Origin: Cyanobacteriota bacterium
Lineage (GTDB): Bacteria; Cyanobacteriota; Cyanobacteriia; Leptolyngbyales; Leptolyngbyaceae
DNA: 9,126 nucleotides
NCBI GenBank assembly: GCA_027482985.1
Contig: JAIXVO010000139.1
Span: 1 to 9,126 of the forward strand
Direction: 5' to 3'
Position numbers and translations under genes: made by a program. The notes beneath the pieces were generated by a model, which searched no databases, was not told the origin of the DNA, and worked only from the letters and a program-made list of their open reading frames with translations. Positions 1-6,063 of the stretch are shown piece after piece (the stretch's first letter is position 1; each line of letters starts with the position of its first letter).

Positions 1-180
1 CTGCCGGTGATGGAAATGGAGCAGGAGCAGCCCGAACCGCTGCGCATACCCCTTAACCTGGAAACCAAACAGGAAGTCGAAGCTGAGCCGGTGCTGATCG
101 AAGCGGCTACGGAAGAGGCTGAACCCATCGCCCTAGAGCTAACCGTCGACGAGCAAGCACTGGCCGACGAGGATCTCTAG
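1..180 (+). CDS. C-terminal end of an unrecognised acidic protein (partial)
   Basis: An open frame enters the window in frame 1 and ends at a TAG at 178-180, giving 59 residues. The tail is rich in Glu and Asp (for example EEAEPIALEL and DEQALADEDL) with scattered Pro and Leu, and shows no catalytic motif or membrane segment. It looks like a disordered acidic C-terminus. The GC-rich codon use is like that of gyrB and miaA, so this is probably a native gene. I cannot name the family: the domain-bearing part lies outside the window. Confidence 0.6.
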   Translation: MPVMEMEQEQPEPLRIPLNLETKQEVEAEPVLIEAATEEAEPIALELTVDEQALADEDL

Positions 181-237
181 CGGATCCCTTGAGGTTGTTA
201 TCATAGATTCCTCGGCTCATGGAGATGGTGCGCCCCG

Positions 238-783
238 ATGGCTGTAACGATCGCTCGCTGGACGTTAGCTGATTACCACGCCATGGTGCAGGTCGGTCTT
301 TTTGCTGGCCGACCGATTGAACTGCTGAATGGGTTAATCGTAGAGATGCCGCCAGAAGGGCCAGAACATGCCGATGCGTCTACGCGTTTAATGCCAGAAT
401 TCTGGAGCGCCGCCCAAGGGCGTTATCAGGTGCGGGCGGCCAAGCCCATTAGCATTCCACCCAACGAGAGTGAACCAGAACCTGACCTTGCCCTGGTGCG
501 CGATCGCTCCTACCAGACCGCCCACCCCCACCCTGGGGATATCTTTTTAGTCATTGAGTTTTCTAAAACCAGCTTGGCAAAAGATACTGAAGATAAACCC
601 TTGGTCTACGCCCAGGCCGAGATTGAAGACTACTGGGTGGTGAATTTGCGCGATCGCTGTGTCATTCTCTATCGCCATCCTGTTGGAGGCCGCTACCAAA
701 CCGAGCAAACATTGTTCTCAGGGGAAATTTCTCCCTTGGCCTTTCCCGATGTCAGCATCAACGTCGATTCCTGCTTCGGGTAG
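238..783 (+). CDS. Uma2 family (DUF820) putative PD-(D/E)XK nuclease-fold protein
   Basis: The 181-residue protein has the usual length and pattern of the Uma2 family, which is expanded in cyanobacteria. Visible signatures are the opening W-T-x-x-D-Y, the strand pair ending IELLNGLIVEMPP (28-40), His44, EPDLALV (81-87) with Asp83, DIFLVIEFS (101-109) with Glu107, D116-x-x-x-K120, and DYWVVNLRDR (131-140). Asp83, Glu107 and Lys120 match the expected acidic and basic positions of the PD-(D/E)XK-like fold. Family knowledge links these proteins to a restriction-endonuclease-like fold, but the physiological role is unknown. The ATG at 238 has a GGAG 13 bases upstream, a loose spacing; the nearer upstream ATG and GTG codons are out of frame. 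Two HIP1 octamers (500-507, 650-657) lie inside, so the gene is well adapted to its host. It stands alone, with no partner gene. Confidence 0.88.
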   Translation: MAVTIARWTLADYHAMVQVGLFAGRPIELLNGLIVEMPPEGPEHADASTRLMPEFWSAAQGRYQVRAAKPISIPPNESEPEPDLALVRDRSYQTAHPHPGDIFLVIEFSKTSLAKDTEDKPLVYAQAEIEDYWVVNLRDRCVILYRHPVGGRYQTEQTLFSGEISPLAFPDVSINVDSCFG

Positions 784-856
784 TGCCCACCTCCAACCGG
801 TTTGGTAGTAATGGGCGCAGGAGCGTCTAGGATCTCGTCTCTCCACGCCGGGGCTC

Positions 857-983
857 ATACCAATCCTGCTTGATTACCCCCAATTCAATCGGGCGAATGC
901 CATAAAGCCGTTGGCTTGGCGACGCCTACACCCCTACGGTTTGGCCCGTTGGGAATCGGAGCTGTGCGACTCGGATTTGGTAT
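857..983. repeat. Possible small inverted-repeat-bounded element (MITE-like)
   Basis: The outer arms are ATACCAATCC (857-866) and GGATTTGGTAT (973-983). They are inverted complements apart from one missing A in the left arm. The 127-bp unit is non-coding and includes the tight hairpin AAGCC-GTT-GGCTT (905-917) and the string CACCCCTACGG. That interior resembles the extragenic repeats with TAGGGG and GGGCGAATG strings seen in cyanobacterial genomes; this resemblance is from memory. No target duplication is obvious. It could be a decayed non-autonomous element or simply an imperfect repeat. Confidence 0.35.
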
Positions 984-993
984 AACTCGATGT

Positions 994-1037
994 TTGACAG
1001 AGTGTCTTTTGACAGTCAGAGTAAGTTGCAAGATACT
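994..1037 (+). promoter_or_regulatory. Promoter of the PepSY membrane protein gene
   Basis: A consensus -35 TTGACA lies at 1009-1014, followed by a 17-bp spacer and a -10-like GATACT at 1032-1037. A second TTGACA lies at 994-999, as part of a direct repeat TTTGACAG (993-1000 and 1008-1015). The -35 is embedded in the palindrome TGAC-A-GTCA (1010-1018), and GACA-GAG-TGTC (996-1006) lies just upstream. These nested repeats could be an operator. Transcription would start near 1044, leaving a leader of about 30 bases. Confidence 0.6.
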
Positions 1038-1072
1038 TGGTGCCGTGATTGAGCAGTTAACTGGTAGATCTT

Positions 1073-2482
1073 GTGTCCAAAACCGCAGAATCGCTTGGTG
1101 CCGTATCAGAGCTATCCCCCATCAATCGCTTTTATCGAACGGTTTGGCGCTGGCATTTTTATGCCGGGCTGTTTGTGATTCCATTCATGCTGTTGCTGGC
1201 CATCACGGGAAGTATCTATCTCTTCAAACCTCAGCTCGATAGCCTCATGTATCCAAACTTGCTGTTTGTACCCGGACAAGATGCGACCAGCGTGCTTCCC
1301 TATAGTCAGCAGCTTCAGACTGTTCAGCGAGCTTATCCAAACGCAACAATTAGCAACATTACGCCCAGTATTGCACCCGATCGCAGTACCGAAGTGGCTA
1401 TAACAACTGCTGACAATGAGCTAACGGCTTTTGTCAATCCTTACAACGGACAGCTACTGGGTACTAGAGACGAGAACCAAAATTTACAAGCGATTATCCG
1501 CCGATTGCATGGTGAATTGATGATTGGCAAAATAGGCGATTATTTGGTGGAGTTAGCGGCCTGCTGGGGACTAGTATTACTGCTAACTGGACTGTATTTA
1601 TGGTTGCCACGCAACGGATTCTCGGTCTGGGGTGTTCTGCTACCGCGCTTGAATAGTACCAGTAAGCGAGTCTTCTGGCGCGATCTGCATTCAGTGTCTG
1701 GGTTTTATGGGGCAATTTTGATTGCATTTTTGATCCTAACTGGACTCCCCTGGTCAGGTTTTTGGGGCGAGACCTTTGCTCAGGTCTGGAATCGGTTTCC
1801 GCCCTATGTGTTTGATGGCACAACGCCCCAATCGACTCAGCTGACAGGCACGCTAAATCAACAGGGCGCTCAGATAGTCCCTTGGGCTGTTGAGCAGTTA
1901 CCAATGCCTCATTCTGCCCATCAGCCTGGAAGCTCAGCTCCAGGACAGATGCAGCCTACTGCAATTGGGCTGGATGCTGTGATTGATATGGCTCGGGCCC
2001 AAGGTGCACCCTCTGGATTTAGCGTAACGCTGCCAGAGGGTGAAACGGGAGTTTACACAGTAGCGGCCTATCCCGGAGATTCTACCCAGGAAGTGACGAT
2101 GCATATTGACCAATACAGTGGCAAGGTGTTGGCCGATGTGCGTTGGCAAGACTACGGCCTTGTCCCCAAGGCGGTGGAATTGGGGATCTCAATCCACATG
2201 GGAAAATATTTTGGCTTAGCCAATCAACTACTGATGCTACTGGCGTGTTTGTTGTTAATTGTGCTTTGTCTCAGCGGGACAGTAATGTGGTGGCGACGCC
2301 GCCCGGATGGACGTTTGGGTGCGCCTGTGCTGGCTAGCTATGATCACTGGCGAGTGCCGCTGGTGATGGTGGCCATCATGGGTATTATATTTCCGCTGGT
2401 GGGTTTGTCACTGATAGCTGTGCTACTGCTCGATTATTTACTACTGTCCCGCTTGCCGAATCTAAAGCGGTTGCTCAACTAA
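1073..2482 (+). CDS. PepSY-domain, PiuB-like multi-pass membrane protein
   Basis: The 469-residue protein matches the PepSY-associated membrane proteins of COG3182 (PiuB, iron-regulated), which are often found near siderophore and metal uptake genes. Hydrophobic segments are visible at about 30-52, 158-179, 211-231, 384-405 and 428-458. Conserved-looking histidines sit at or near membrane edges: H28 (WRWHFYAGL), H146 (RRLHGEL), H206 (RDLHSVSG) and H375 (SIHMGKYFG). They could bind heme or metal. Periplasmic PepSY-like stretches lie between the first two segments (strand pair near 107-128, FVNPYNGQLLG) and before the fourth (HIDQYSGKVLADVRW, 344-358). A GTG at 1073 is used because a stop codon at 1058-1060 closes the frame just upstream; the ribosome site is weak. 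GC content is visibly lower than in gyrB and there is no HIP1 site. No TonB receptor or siderophore gene is next to it. The substrate is unknown. Confidence 0.88.
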   Translation: MSKTAESLGAVSELSPINRFYRTVWRWHFYAGLFVIPFMLLLAITGSIYLFKPQLDSLMYPNLLFVPGQDATSVLPYSQQLQTVQRAYPNATISNITPSIAPDRSTEVAITTADNELTAFVNPYNGQLLGTRDENQNLQAIIRRLHGELMIGKIGDYLVELAACWGLVLLLTGLYLWLPRNGFSVWGVLLPRLNSTSKRVFWRDLHSVSGFYGAILIAFLILTGLPWSGFWGETFAQVWNRFPPYVFDGTTPQSTQLTGTLNQQGAQIVPWAVEQLPMPHSAHQPGSSAPGQMQPTAIGLDAVIDMARAQGAPSGFSVTLPEGETGVYTVAAYPGDSTQEVTMHIDQYSGKVLADVRWQDYGLVPKAVELGISIHMGKYFGLANQLLMLLACLLLIVLCLSGTVMWWRRRPDGRLGAPVLASYDHWRVPLVMVAIMGIIFPLVGLSLIAVLLLDYLLLSRLPNLKRLLN

Positions 2483-2588
2483 GGTATATCGGGCTGGCCA
2501 GATAGCTTAGGCATCGAGCATCTGACATCGCCTCCATCAGTAGGGGCCAGCAACCTCTAATAAACTATCTTGCCCCAGGACGCTGAAC
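2483..2588. other. Spacer between the convergent PepSY and miaA genes
   Basis: This 106-bp stretch separates two gene ends. It contains GCTGGCC (2493-2499) and GGCCAGC (2545-2551), a 7-bp inverted pair with a long 45-base loop and no U-run. It is therefore only a weak candidate for a bidirectional terminator. Nothing else was recognised. Confidence 0.3.
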
Positions 2589-3554
2589 TCAGCCCAGCGA
2601 GCCTGTCATCCACTCCCACACCCGATCGACCAAATCCCTGGCATCGGCATCAAACCACTTTACTGTGGCTCGGTTGTGAAACCAGGTGCGCTGGCGTTTG
2701 GCAAACTGACGAGTGTGCAGCACAATCTCCGCCTGGGCCGTTGCTAACGAACTATCTCCCTGGACATGGCGCAGCATTTCGCCATAGCCCAGGGTTTGCA
2801 GCAGGGGCAGCCCAGGGCCGTACTTTTCGGCTAGACGAGTCACCTCATCCCTAAACCCTGCCTCAACCATCGCCTGGGTGCGCTGGGCAATGCGGCGCTC
2901 TAGGGCGATCGCATCGCCGTCGAGGCCCAGGTAGAGCACCGGGTAGTCGGGGGGCGCTTCGCCCTGGAGCGTCGACAGAGGCTGACCGGTGACGTAGTAG
3001 ACCTCCAGGGCCCGCACGGTACGCACCGGGTCGTTGGGATGGATGCGCTGGGCGGCAATGGGGTCGAGGCTTTTGAGCAGGGCATAGCCGTGGGGTTGGC
3101 CGAGGGCTGCCAGCTGCTGCCTGAGCTCGGGCTGGGGGGCCACGGGGGGAATTCGCAACCCTTTGACGATCGCATCTATATAGAGACCGGTACCGCCCAC
3201 CAGCAGCGGCGAGGTGTCGGCCCGATGGAGTTGCTGGATGAGCCCCTGGGCCCGACTCTGGTACTGGGCCAGGGTGAGGGTTTCGGTGGGGTCGCAAATG
3301 TCTATTAAATAGTGGGGCACTTGGGCCTGATCAAAGGCCGAAGGTTTAGCGGTGCCAATATCAAACTCTCGATATACTTGTCGGGAATCGGCGCTGAGAA
3401 TGACGCTGTGGAGACGCTGGGCCAGGGCGATCGCCAAAGACGATTTACCGGTGGCCGTCGCCCCGCCGATCACCAATAAAAACGGTACAATTGAACTATT
3501 ATCATCCCGACCCTGGGGCGATAATTCTAGTCGAGAAAATATTGGTGGTTGCAT
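2589..3554 (-). CDS. miaA: tRNA dimethylallyltransferase (tRNA isopentenyltransferase)
   Basis: MiaA transfers a dimethylallyl group to N6 of adenosine 37 in tRNAs reading UNN codons, acting in the cytoplasm. From the ATG at 3554 the protein is 321 residues. Visible motifs are the P-loop GGATATGKSS (30-39), DSRQVYREFDIGTAKPS (56-72), HYLIDICDP (81-89), GGTGLYIDAIVKGL (120-133) and the tRNA-contacting end RQFAKRQRTWFHN (282-294). All are typical of the family. The frame stays open to 3686, which would overlap the gyrB start and add 44 residues that look unlike the family. The ATG at 3554, with GAG six bases upstream, leaves 28 residues before the P-loop core. That is still slightly long compared with relatives, but no better start is visible. 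It is divergent from gyrB with 125 bp between start codons. HIP1 octamers occur at 2905-2912 and 3427-3434. Confidence 0.96.
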   Translation of the reverse strand: MQPPIFSRLELSPQGRDDNSSIVPFLLVIGGATATGKSSLAIALAQRLHSVILSADSRQVYREFDIGTAKPSAFDQAQVPHYLIDICDPTETLTLAQYQSRAQGLIQQLHRADTSPLLVGGTGLYIDAIVKGLRIPPVAPQPELRQQLAALGQPHGYALLKSLDPIAAQRIHPNDPVRTVRALEVYYVTGQPLSTLQGEAPPDYPVLYLGLDGDAIALERRIAQRTQAMVEAGFRDEVTRLAEKYGPGLPLLQTLGYGEMLRHVQGDSSLATAQAEIVLHTRQFAKRQRTWFHNRATVKWFDADARDLVDRVWEWMTGSLG

Positions 3555-3607
3555 CCCTAGCTCATTCTTCGCCTGAAGTTGCCTGAGAACCCGCTGTAGC
3601 CGCTTTG

Positions 3608-3616
3608 TGCTATAAT
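3608..3616 (+). promoter_or_regulatory. Extended -10 promoter of gyrB
   Basis: TGCTATAAT at 3608-3616 is a perfect extended -10 element (TG-N-TATAAT). No convincing -35 hexamer sits 16-18 bp upstream, as is common for extended -10 promoters. A transcript starting near 3623 would have a leader of roughly 57 bases before the ATG at 3680. A Shine-Dalgarno GGAG (3668-3671) lies 8 bases before that ATG. Confidence 0.65.
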
Positions 3617-3679
3617 CTCCTAGTGTTTTAGCCTGTCGGGCAGCCAGGTGGCTTAGAGCCCATTTTTGGAGCGTACAAC

Positions 3680-5620
3680 ATGACAACCGACTACGGTGCT
3701 GATCAGATTCAGGTGCTTGAGGGGCTTGAGCCTGTTCGTAAACGTCCAGGCATGTACATCGGCAGCACTGGGCCTCGTGGTCTCCACCACCTAGTGTACG
3801 AGGTTGTCGATAACTCCGTAGACGAAGCTTTGGCGGGCCACTGTACCCGCATTGATATTTCTCTCAACGCCGATGGCTCGGTCACGGTCGTTGACAACGG
3901 GCGTGGCATTCCCACCGATATTCACCCCCGCACCGGCAAGTCTGCCCTCGAAACGGTCATGACTGTCCTCCACGCCGGGGGCAAGTTTGGCGGCGGCGGC
4001 TACAAGGTCTCTGGGGGCCTCCACGGCGTGGGCATCTCGGTGGTCAACGCCCTGTCGGAATGGGTCGAGGTGATCGTGTGGCGTGAAGGCAAGGAGCACA
4101 AGCAGCGCTTTGAGCGCGGGGTGCCCATCGGCGAGCTCAGGGCGGAGAAAATTACCGAAAAGCGCCAGGGCACGTCGGTATCGTTTTTGCCCGACACCGA
4201 AATTTTTCACAACGGCACTGAATTTGACTACGACACCCTGTGCGGACGGATCCGAGAGCTCGCCTACCTGAACGCGGGCATTGAGGTAATCTTCACCGAC
4301 TACCGCCTGGATGTGATCAAGGCCGACCAGCCCAAGGTCTCGACCTACCACTATGCAGGCGGCATTATCGAGTACGTCCAGTACATCAATAATGATAAGC
4401 AGCCCATCCACGACGAGATTATCCACATTTCGTCGGAGCGCGACGGAGTGCAGGTGGAGGCGGCTCTTCAGTGGTGTATTGATGCCTACTCCGACAATTT
4501 GCTGGGCTTTGCCAACAACATTCGCACCATTGACGGTGGTACCCACCTCGAGGGCCTAAAGGCGGTGCTGACCCGCACCCTCAACAACTTCAGCCGCAAG
4601 CGCAATAAGCGCAAGGACGCCGACTCGAACCTGGCGGGGGAAAACATTCGCGAGGGGCTGACGGCGATTATCTCGGTGAAGGTACCCGACCCCGAGTTTG
4701 AGGGCCAAACCAAAACCAAGCTGGGCAACACCGAGGTGCGCGGCATTGTCGACTCCCTAGTGGGTGAAGCGCTGACGGAGTACCTCGACTTTCACCCCGC
4801 CGTGGCCGATGCCATTCTGGAGAAAGCGATTCAGGCCTTTAACGCCGCCGAGGCGGCCCGCCGAGCCCGAGACCTGGTGCGCCGCAAGTCGGTGCTGGAG
4901 TCGTCTACGCTGCCGGGTAAGTTGGCCGATTGCAGCAGCCGCGACCCGAGCGAATCGGAGATCTTTATTGTGGAAGGGGACTCTGCGGGCGGCAGCGCTA
5001 AGCAAGGGCGCGATCGCCGGTTCCAGGCCATTCTCCCCCTGCGGGGCAAGATTCTCAATATTGAGAAGACCGAAGACTCGAAGATCTACAAAAATACTGA
5101 GATTCAGGCTCTGATCACCGCCCTGGGCATGGGCATTCGGGGTGAAGAGTTTGACGCCTCTCAGCTGCGCTACCACCGCATTTGCCTCATGACCGACGCC
5201 GATGTCGATGGGGCTCACATTCGTACCCTGCTGCTGACCTTCTTCTACCGCTACCAGCGCGACCTGGTCGATCAGGGCTATGTGTACATTGCCTGTCCGC
5301 CCCTCTACAAGGTGGAGCGCGGTCGCAACCACTGGTACTGCTACAACGAGCGCGAGCTGCAAACCCTGATTGCTGAACAGTTTCCGGCGAACGCCAACTA
5401 CACGGTGCAGCGGTTTAAAGGTCTGGGGGAAATGATGCCCCAGCAGCTGTGGGAAACCACCATGGACCCCACCACCCGGACGATGAAGCGGGTCGAAATT
5501 GAGGATGCGGCCGAGGCCGATCGCATCTTTACGATCCTGATGGGCGATCGCGTCGCTCCCCGCCGAGAGTTCATTGAAACCTACGGCCCTCGGATGAAGC
5601 TGCAAGACCTCGATATTTGA
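3680..5620 (+). CDS. gyrB: DNA gyrase subunit B
   Basis: GyrB is the ATPase and TOPRIM subunit of gyrase, working with GyrA to introduce negative supercoils. All landmarks are present in the 646 residues. The GHKL ATPase has [15 protein letters not shown] (40-54) with the catalytic Glu41, VVDNGRGIP (70-78), and [15 protein letters not shown] (112-126). The transducer follows. The TOPRIM domain has [19 protein letters not shown] with Glu432, Asp434 and Ser435, and DADVDGAH beginning at Asp506. The C-terminal tail includes [21 protein letters not shown]. The length fits the short GyrB type without the roughly 165-residue insertion of E. coli GyrB. GGAG sits 8 bases before the ATG. The gene is GC-rich and has two HIP1 octamers (5010-5017, 5544-5551). 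It also holds one of only two GGWCC sites in the window (5464-5468). Confidence 0.98.
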   Translation: MTTDYGADQIQVLEGLEPVRKRPGMYIGSTGPRGLHHLVYEVVDNSVDEALAGHCTRIDISLNADGSVTVVDNGRGIPTDIHPRTGKSALETVMTVLHAGGKFGGGGYKVSGGLHGVGISVVNALSEWVEVIVWREGKEHKQRFERGVPIGELRAEKITEKRQGTSVSFLPDTEIFHNGTEFDYDTLCGRIRELAYLNAGIEVIFTDYRLDVIKADQPKVSTYHYAGGIIEYVQYINNDKQPIHDEIIHISSERDGVQVEAALQWCIDAYSDNLLGFANNIRTIDGGTHLEGLKAVLTRTLNNFSRKRNKRKDADSNLAGENIREGLTAIISVKVPDPEFEGQTKTKLGNTEVRGIVDSLVGEALTEYLDFHPAVADAILEKAIQAFNAAEAARRARDLVRRKSVLESSTLPGKLADCSSRDPSESEIFIVEGDSAGGSAKQGRDRRFQAILPLRGKILNIEKTEDSKIYKNTEIQALITALGMGIRGEEFDASQLRYHRICLMTDADVDGAHIRTLLLTFFYRYQRDLVDQGYVYIACPPLYKVERGRNHWYCYNERELQTLIAEQFPANANYTVQRFKGLGEMMPQQLWETTMDPTTRTMKRVEIEDAAEADRIFTILMGDRVAPRREFIETYGPRMKLQDLDI

Positions 5621-5642
5621 GGTCGCGGGGTCATTGCGGGTT

Positions 5643-5656
5643 TGGGCGATCGCCCA
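5643..5656. repeat. HIP1-centred 14-bp perfect palindrome
   Basis: TGGGCGATCGCCCA is a perfect palindrome around GCGATCGC (5646-5653), 22 bp past the gyrB stop. HIP1 is the highly iterated octamer of many cyanobacterial genomes. Other copies in the window are at 500, 650, 2905, 3427, 5010, 5544, 5723 and 7327. Confidence 0.8.
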
Positions 5657-5767
5657 TAATTTCCGTCTGCCCAATTCAAGCCACTATTGGACTGTGCGAC
5701 TTGGCCCCTGGCTCTAGGCTATGCGATCGCCCCCCAGCGCCAGGGGTGACCTGAAGGGTCTGGGCGG

Positions 5768-5798
5768 AACCGGGGGTTTGGCCGATCACCCCGGTTTT
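5768..5798 (+). terminator. Likely gyrB terminator hairpin
   Basis: AACCGGGG (5768-5775) and CCCCGGTT (5789-5796) form an 8-bp GC-rich stem with a 13-base loop. The 3' arm runs into TTTT (5795-5798). It lies about 150 bp after the gyrB stop in the right orientation. The T-run is short, so termination may be partial. Confidence 0.5.
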
Positions 5799-5935
5799 GA
5801 GCGGCTATACCTGCGCTAGAAGGCAGGCTCTAGAAAGAGCGAGGTCTGGGCACGCTGGCAGTCCAACGGTGAAGTTGTGCGGCCGCAAACAACCTTGAAC
5901 TCTGACCTAATAACCTCTGTTCTGTCCGCACCAAC

Positions 5936-5951
5936 GCAGTGTTCGACGGCT
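5936..5951 (+). repeat. Left copy of the inverted repeat flanking the restriction-modification unit
   Basis: GCAGTGTTCGACGGCT here matches the reverse complement of 8395-8410 at 14 of 16 positions, with 11 consecutive identical bases (GTTCGACGGCT). It lies 112 bp before the methylase start. It may be one end of a mobile cassette, or one of two copies of a dispersed repeat. Confidence 0.5.
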
Positions 5952-6017
5952 GACGCTACCTTCAGTGAAAACGGTGGCATTAGGACATCTGTTCATAAAG
6001 CTTGCAAGTAAATTGTC

Positions 6018-6045
6018 TTGACAGTAATATAGGGTACTTCATTTT
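6018..6045 (+). promoter_or_regulatory. Probable methylase promoter
   Basis: A perfect -35 TTGACA (6018-6023) is followed 16 bp later by a poor -10 candidate CATTTT (6040-6045). The -35 overlaps the small palindrome TGTC-TT-GACA (6014-6023). Transcription would begin around 6052, so the leader before the GTG at 6064 would be only about a dozen bases, nearly leaderless. The weak -10 makes this a tentative call. Confidence 0.4.
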
Positions 6046-6047
6046 AG

Positions 6048-6061
6048 TTTCGAGTCCGAAA
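6048..6061 (+). promoter_or_regulatory. Small inverted repeat just before the methylase start
   Basis: TTTCG (6048-6052) and CGAAA (6057-6061) pair around the loop AGTC and end two bases before the GTG start. It could be a half-operator-sized site at the transcription start, or an RNA hairpin at the ribosome-binding region. It is short enough to be chance. Confidence 0.3.
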
Positions 6062-6063
6062 TC

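Larger units (their letters stand above)
5621..6063. other. Hairpin-rich intergenic region between gyrB and the methylase gene
   Basis: These 443 bp carry no convincing gene. They hold a HIP1-centred palindrome (5643-5656), an 8-bp inverted pair CCCCTGGC/GCCAGGGG (5705-5712, 5739-5746) with a HIP1 octamer in its loop (5723-5730), and a terminator-like hairpin (5768-5798). They also hold a tight hairpin GCTCT-AGAA-AGAGC (5827-5840), an imperfect hairpin around GCGGCCGC (5874-5893), the left copy of a long inverted repeat (5936-5951) and the methylase promoter region. Composition shifts from GC-rich to AT-rich at about 5890-5990. Confidence 0.6.

Noticed and set aside
916..1242. 108-codon frame over the PepSY promoter and start
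   Set aside because: It crosses the promoter and overlaps the PepSY N-terminus in another frame. The translation is low-complexity and family-less.
3555..3686. Extended miaA start at 3686 adding 44 residues
   Set aside because: The added residues do not look like MiaA, and the start would overlap the gyrB start codon and cover the gyrB promoter.
841..3981. 13-mer CTCCACGCCGGGG shared between 841-853 and the gyrB codons at 3968-3980
   Set aside because: A 13-base match between two places in 9 kb is expected about as often as not by chance, and one copy encodes conserved GyrB residues.
4419..4427. TTATCCACA, a perfect DnaA-box match
   Set aside because: It is single, lies in the gyrB coding sequence (encoding part of EIIHI) and has no neighbouring boxes or AT-rich unwinding region, so an origin is not supported.
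3791..4546. Long open frame on the minus strand inside gyrB
   Set aside because: It is fully antisense to a well-conserved gyrB and has no recognisable motif. Such open frames are common opposite GC-rich genes.
4757..5674. 305-codon antisense open frame across the gyrB 3' half
   Set aside because: Shadow of gyrB codon bias; no domain, no ribosome site, and overlaps the TOPRIM coding region throughout.
5821..5960. Possible tRNA or integron attC-like site in the gyrB-methylase spacer
   Set aside because: No T-loop GGTTCGAATCC-type sequence or cloverleaf could be drawn, and the attC core triplets are not correctly spaced.
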